A DNA stretch of 25,213 nt from a virus: IMG/VR virus record IMGVR_UViG_3300042868_003087, positions 1 through 25,213 of that record. The stretch is one strand, 5' to 3'. This document shows, piece by piece, positions 23,438 to 25,213 of this stretch (position 1 is the first letter of the stretch; every line of letters starts with the position of its first letter). Position numbers and translations under genes: made by a program. The notes beneath the pieces were generated by a model. That model had not been told where the DNA came from. It searched no databases and worked only from the letters and a program-made list of their open reading frames with translations.

Positions 23438-23795
23438 GACCCAGACAAAGAGCGAGGTTAAGATTGAGACGCAAACAAAGGTTACAGAGGTTGCCAACGA
23501 TTCGTCTGTTATTGTTATATTGGAGACTATTGACTACCAAGTTTGCATCGATACGATGGGCAAAATTCAATCAGCGCCAAAGAAGTTAACCAGACAAATA
23601 ATTCAAAAGCGAAAATCAGCCGTTGTGAGACACGAAGAGGTTAAGAGTAAACAAGTATCAGTTGAGCAAAAAAAAGTCGAGCAGAAGTCAAAAGAAGTGG
23701 TTAAGGAGAGCGGAGTTTGGTCTCTCTGGTTGTTTGGTTTAATTATATTACTTGCTTTTATTATTTATATTGTAGCAAAAATGAAAGTTTTTTAG
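23364..23795 (+). CDS. Probable unimolecular spanin (u-spanin) lipoprotein
   Basis: A 143-residue protein with a lipoprotein signal peptide: basic start MRLSI, hydrophobic VILAIILT and lipobox LTSC with Cys15, and a C-terminal transmembrane helix at about residues 118-138 (SLWLFGLIILLAFIIYIVAK). An outer-membrane lipid anchor plus an inner-membrane helix on one chain is the layout of u-spanins such as T1 gp11, which fuse outer and inner membranes at the end of lysis. The roughly 100-residue middle is Lys/Glu/Val-rich (KQVSVEQKKVEQKSKEV) and may span the periplasm. It lies just downstream of holin and endolysin; a terminator follows. Assignment is from topology and context. Confidence 0.72.
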   Translation: MRLSIVILAIILTSCGVKKQSTSVETQTKSEVKIETQTKVTEVANDSSVIVILETIDYQVCIDTMGKIQSAPKKLTRQIIQKRKSAVVRHEEVKSKQVSVEQKKVEQKSKEVVKESGVWSLWLFGLIILLAFIIYIVAKMKVF

Positions 23796-23814
23796 TTTTA
23801 GGTTCATAGTTTGG

Positions 23815-23845
23815 AAGCCGTACAGAAATGTGCGGCTTTTTTTTT
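23815..23845 (+). terminator. Intrinsic terminator after the spanin gene
   Basis: A 9-pair stem (AAGCCGTAC with GTGCGGCTT, one G-T pair) around the loop AGAAAT, followed directly by a run of nine Ts overlapping the stem end. It closes the lysis and phosphoesterase transcript. Confidence 0.9.
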
Positions 23846-23852
23846 GCCCTAA

Positions 23853-23884
23853 AATCTGGCTTTAAATACTTAAAATCGCAGATT
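23853..23884. other. AT-rich imperfect hairpin in the intergenic gap
   Basis: The gap from 23846 to 23986 contains no gene. It holds an inverted repeat, AATCTG (23853-23858) with CAGATT (23879-23884), enclosing TTTAA and TTAAA arms around an ATAC loop, and then a stretch of A-rich DNA at 23885-23917. It could be a protein-binding or untranslated leader structure, or chance in AT-rich DNA. Confidence 0.35.
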
Positions 23885-23917
23885 ATAAAAAAAATATTAA
23901 AAAAAAATAAAAAATGT

Positions 23918-23958
23918 TTTGTTTTTTAAAAAGTTAAAACGATATTTGAATATCAAAT
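23918..23958 (+). promoter_or_regulatory. Promoter with overlapping palindrome for the distal small genes
   Basis: TTTG at 23918-23921 and GATATTTG at 23941-23948 are separated by 19 bases, the Bacteroidota promoter spacing; the -7 element has one mismatch to TAnnTTTG. The palindrome ATTTGA-ATA-TCAAAT (23944-23958) lies across the -7 element and start region, which suggests repressor control. Transcription would start roughly 30 bases before the ATG at 23987. Confidence 0.6.
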
Positions 23959-23986
23959 CAAACGAAAACTATTAAAAACTAAAAAC

Positions 23987-24115
23987 ATGAACAGATTAAA
24001 AACTAAACACTCGGATTACACAGACGCACAATTCAAAGAAACATTGTTAGGCTTTGCAACTTTGATTATTGGATTCATTTCATTTATGGGTTTTTTATTT
24101 TATTATTTAGGATAA
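23987..24115 (+). CDS. Small single-span membrane protein
   Basis: A 42-codon frame: polar start MNRLKTKHSDYTDAQFKETL, then one hydrophobic helix (LLGFATLIIGFISFMGFLFY). It is the first gene after the promoter with its palindrome and ends in a TAATG overlap with the next gene. The function is unknown; small inner-membrane proteins at this place can affect host or superinfection, but nothing shows it here. Confidence 0.6.
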   Translation: MNRLKTKHSDYTDAQFKETLLGFATLIIGFISFMGFLFYYLG

Positions 24116-24465
24116 TGGGAGCAGTTAAAACGGCGATGACATTGGCAAGTTTGCCAGTGAATTCAGAATGCGAAATATCAGACATTATCATGAATGGCTC
24201 AACTTACATTGTTAGCGGTTATTATACAACCAACGAAAATGAGGAGCAAAGCTATCTGGTTATAACAGAAAAGGAACTGGACAAATACTTATCGGAATAC
24301 TATTCTATTGAAGAGGTTAAATCAAATATCAAAAATGGAAAATATATTATCATGACAGATGGCGAGGGCGAGAATGCAACGTTTATTCCATTTGACCAGT
24401 TTATTGATGAGAACAAATACGAATTATTTTATAATCTAATTAAAAGCGAAAGTGGTAAATTTTAA
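24115..24465 (+). CDS. Unrecognised soluble protein
   Basis: A 116-residue acidic protein coupled by TAATG to the small membrane protein. It contains VNSECEISDIIMNGSTYIVS and later GKYIIMTDGEGENATFIPFD, beta-rich segments separated by a helix-forming region (EKELDKYLSEYYSIEEVKS). No known domain is apparent. It lies in what looks like the early small-gene region, and the next gene begins inside its end. Confidence 0.6.
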   Translation: MGAVKTAMTLASLPVNSECEISDIIMNGSTYIVSGYYTTNENEEQSYLVITEKELDKYLSEYYSIEEVKSNIKNGKYIIMTDGEGENATFIPFDQFIDENKYELFYNLIKSESGKF

Positions 24466-24832
24466 ATTAAAAGGGAAAATCGAAGCCAAAGAAAATGGAG
24501 TCGATTATATGATTAAGCAATTCAATTCGGAAATTATGGTTTATGCTTTTGAGGGCAAAGACTTGTCGGTTGAAAATAAGTTTATTGAATTAAGGGACGC
24601 AATGAAATATGTCCGAGAGCATGCCAGAAAAAAAGCGGGCGAAATATCTAAAACTTACAACCAGACAATCATTGGTAAATTAAAACTGGGTGAAGACTAT
24701 TCAGTCCCAGAGGCTGAAATCAAAAACCAACGCTCTCTGGTTTCTTATTACAGAAAGACCAGAAATAGAGACTACATGTTTGACGTTTTTTATAATAGTG
24801 GTAAATTTTTTAAAATAACGAGAATAAAATGA
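24452..24832 (+). CDS. Unrecognised small basic protein
   Basis: A 126-residue protein read from GTG at 24452, 14 bases inside the previous gene; an in-frame ATG at 24509 is the alternative start and would remove 19 residues. The protein is beta-rich at first (KLKGKIEAKENGVDYMIKQF) and then helical and basic (AMKYVREHARKKAGEISKTY). No family recognised. The last residues, YNSGKFFKITRIK, are a basic strand. Confidence 0.5.
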   Translation: MVNFKLKGKIEAKENGVDYMIKQFNSEIMVYAFEGKDLSVENKFIELRDAMKYVREHARKKAGEISKTYNQTIIGKLKLGEDYSVPEAEIKNQRSLVSYYRKTRNRDYMFDVFYNSGKFFKITRIK

Positions 24833-25155
24833 TAGCATCACACATCGAGGCATTTGGCCAAGTATTAAGCAAACAAGGTTTTGTATTAATAGAACGAATC
24901 GAAGAGCCATTTATGGCGCATTTTATTAAAGATGAATTCGAAATAAAGTTGAACTGGGAGACATTCACATTGCCGAATTGTTACGCTCCGCTTTATTACC
25001 CAGACTCAGAAGACCAAGCAATGACATTGCTTGCATGTCATGGAATCATTAAATTACCCAGAGACTACAAAAGCGACTCAGAAAAATTAAATTTAATCGT
25101 TAAATGTGGCTCATTAGTTAATCAAAGTTTAATCAATCAAATAATAAAATCATGA
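24829..25155 (+). CDS. Unrecognised small protein
   Basis: A 108-residue protein coupled by ATGA to the previous gene. It starts MIASHIEAFGQVLSKQGFVL and contains EIKLNWETFTLPNCYAPLYY and ALYYPDSE-like Pro/Tyr stretches followed by LACHGIIKLPRDYKSDSEKL. It may be a single alpha/beta domain. No catalytic motif or membrane segment was found. It ends four bases inside the next coding frame. Confidence 0.6.
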   Translation: MIASHIEAFGQVLSKQGFVLIERIEEPFMAHFIKDEFEIKLNWETFTLPNCYAPLYYPDSEDQAMTLLACHGIIKLPRDYKSDSEKLNLIVKCGSLVNQSLINQIIKS

Positions 25156-25213
25156 AGTTAATCCATACCTATCCACACAGACAAGAAGAGGACGGATGTC
25201 CAAAGACAGAAGT
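25152..25213 (+). CDS. Partial coding frame at the 3' edge
   Basis: An ATGA-coupled frame with 20 complete codons, beginning MKLIHTYPHRQEEDGCPKTE, open to the window end with no stop. Context makes it the next gene of the small-gene operon; too little is present for identification. Confidence 0.5.
   Translation, partial: MKLIHTYPHRQEEDGCPKTE

Noticed and set aside
24451-24811. Shared 13-base string AGTGGTAAATTTT at 24451 and near 24797
   Set aside because: Both copies encode or adjoin a Ser-Gly-Lys-Phe ending in AT-rich DNA; one match of this length is weak and no function is suggested.
1-25213. tRNA genes, insertion sequences, integrase or att sites
   Set aside because: No cloverleaf-like sequence, transposase frame, terminal inverted repeats or recombinase gene was recognised in this window.

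Overview
The window is a structural and lysis segment of a tailed phage (or prophage) of a Bacteroidota host, most likely of the Flavobacteriia type. Evidence: AT-rich DNA with every gene on the + strand and densely overlapped stops and starts; A-rich rather than Shine-Dalgarno leaders; several promoters resembling the Bacteroidota TTTG/TAnnTTTG consensus; and protein families typical of Bacteroidota siphoviruses. A tape measure protein without any sheath gene points to a long non-contractile tail. No integrase, repressor or att site is visible, so lifestyle cannot be decided.

Layout. 3-707: C-terminal nuclease part of the large terminase, cut by the window edge. 698-5954: neck, tail and baseplate genes. 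5961-8097: a beta-roll tail fibre of about 22 repeats plus two small proteins. 8104-10871: a GAAA-capped hairpin, the tape measure gene, a tiny basic protein and a small helix-turn-helix-like protein. 10872-13604: promoter/operator-like region, ClpP-type prohead protease fused to a scaffold-like tail, major capsid protein and probable tail tube protein, closed by a strong intrinsic terminator. 13680-18369: a separately promoted cassette of glycosyltransferase genes (a GT10 fucosyltransferase and three or four others), a SAM methyltransferase and small membrane proteins. 18402-20838: portal, adaptor-like protein and a tandem pair of paralogous small proteins. 20835-21808: holin and GH19 endolysin. 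21860-23795: calcineurin-like phosphoesterase, small proteins and a probable unimolecular spanin, closed by a second terminator. 23846-25213: an AT-rich regulatory gap, a promoter with an overlapping palindrome, and unrecognised small early-type genes running off the window.

How the parts work together. Terminase, portal, protease-scaffold, capsid, neck and tail genes build the virion; fibre and baseplate proteins find the host; the glycan cassette probably decorates the virion or alters the host surface; holin, endolysin and u-spanin open the three envelope layers.

Two features stand out. The morphogenesis order is unusual: the portal lies about 18 kb downstream of the terminase, after the capsid and glycan genes. 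And the tetranucleotides GATC and CTAG appear to be absent from the whole window, while CCAG/CTGG look enriched, suggesting restriction pressure and perhaps a very-short-patch-repair-like bias.
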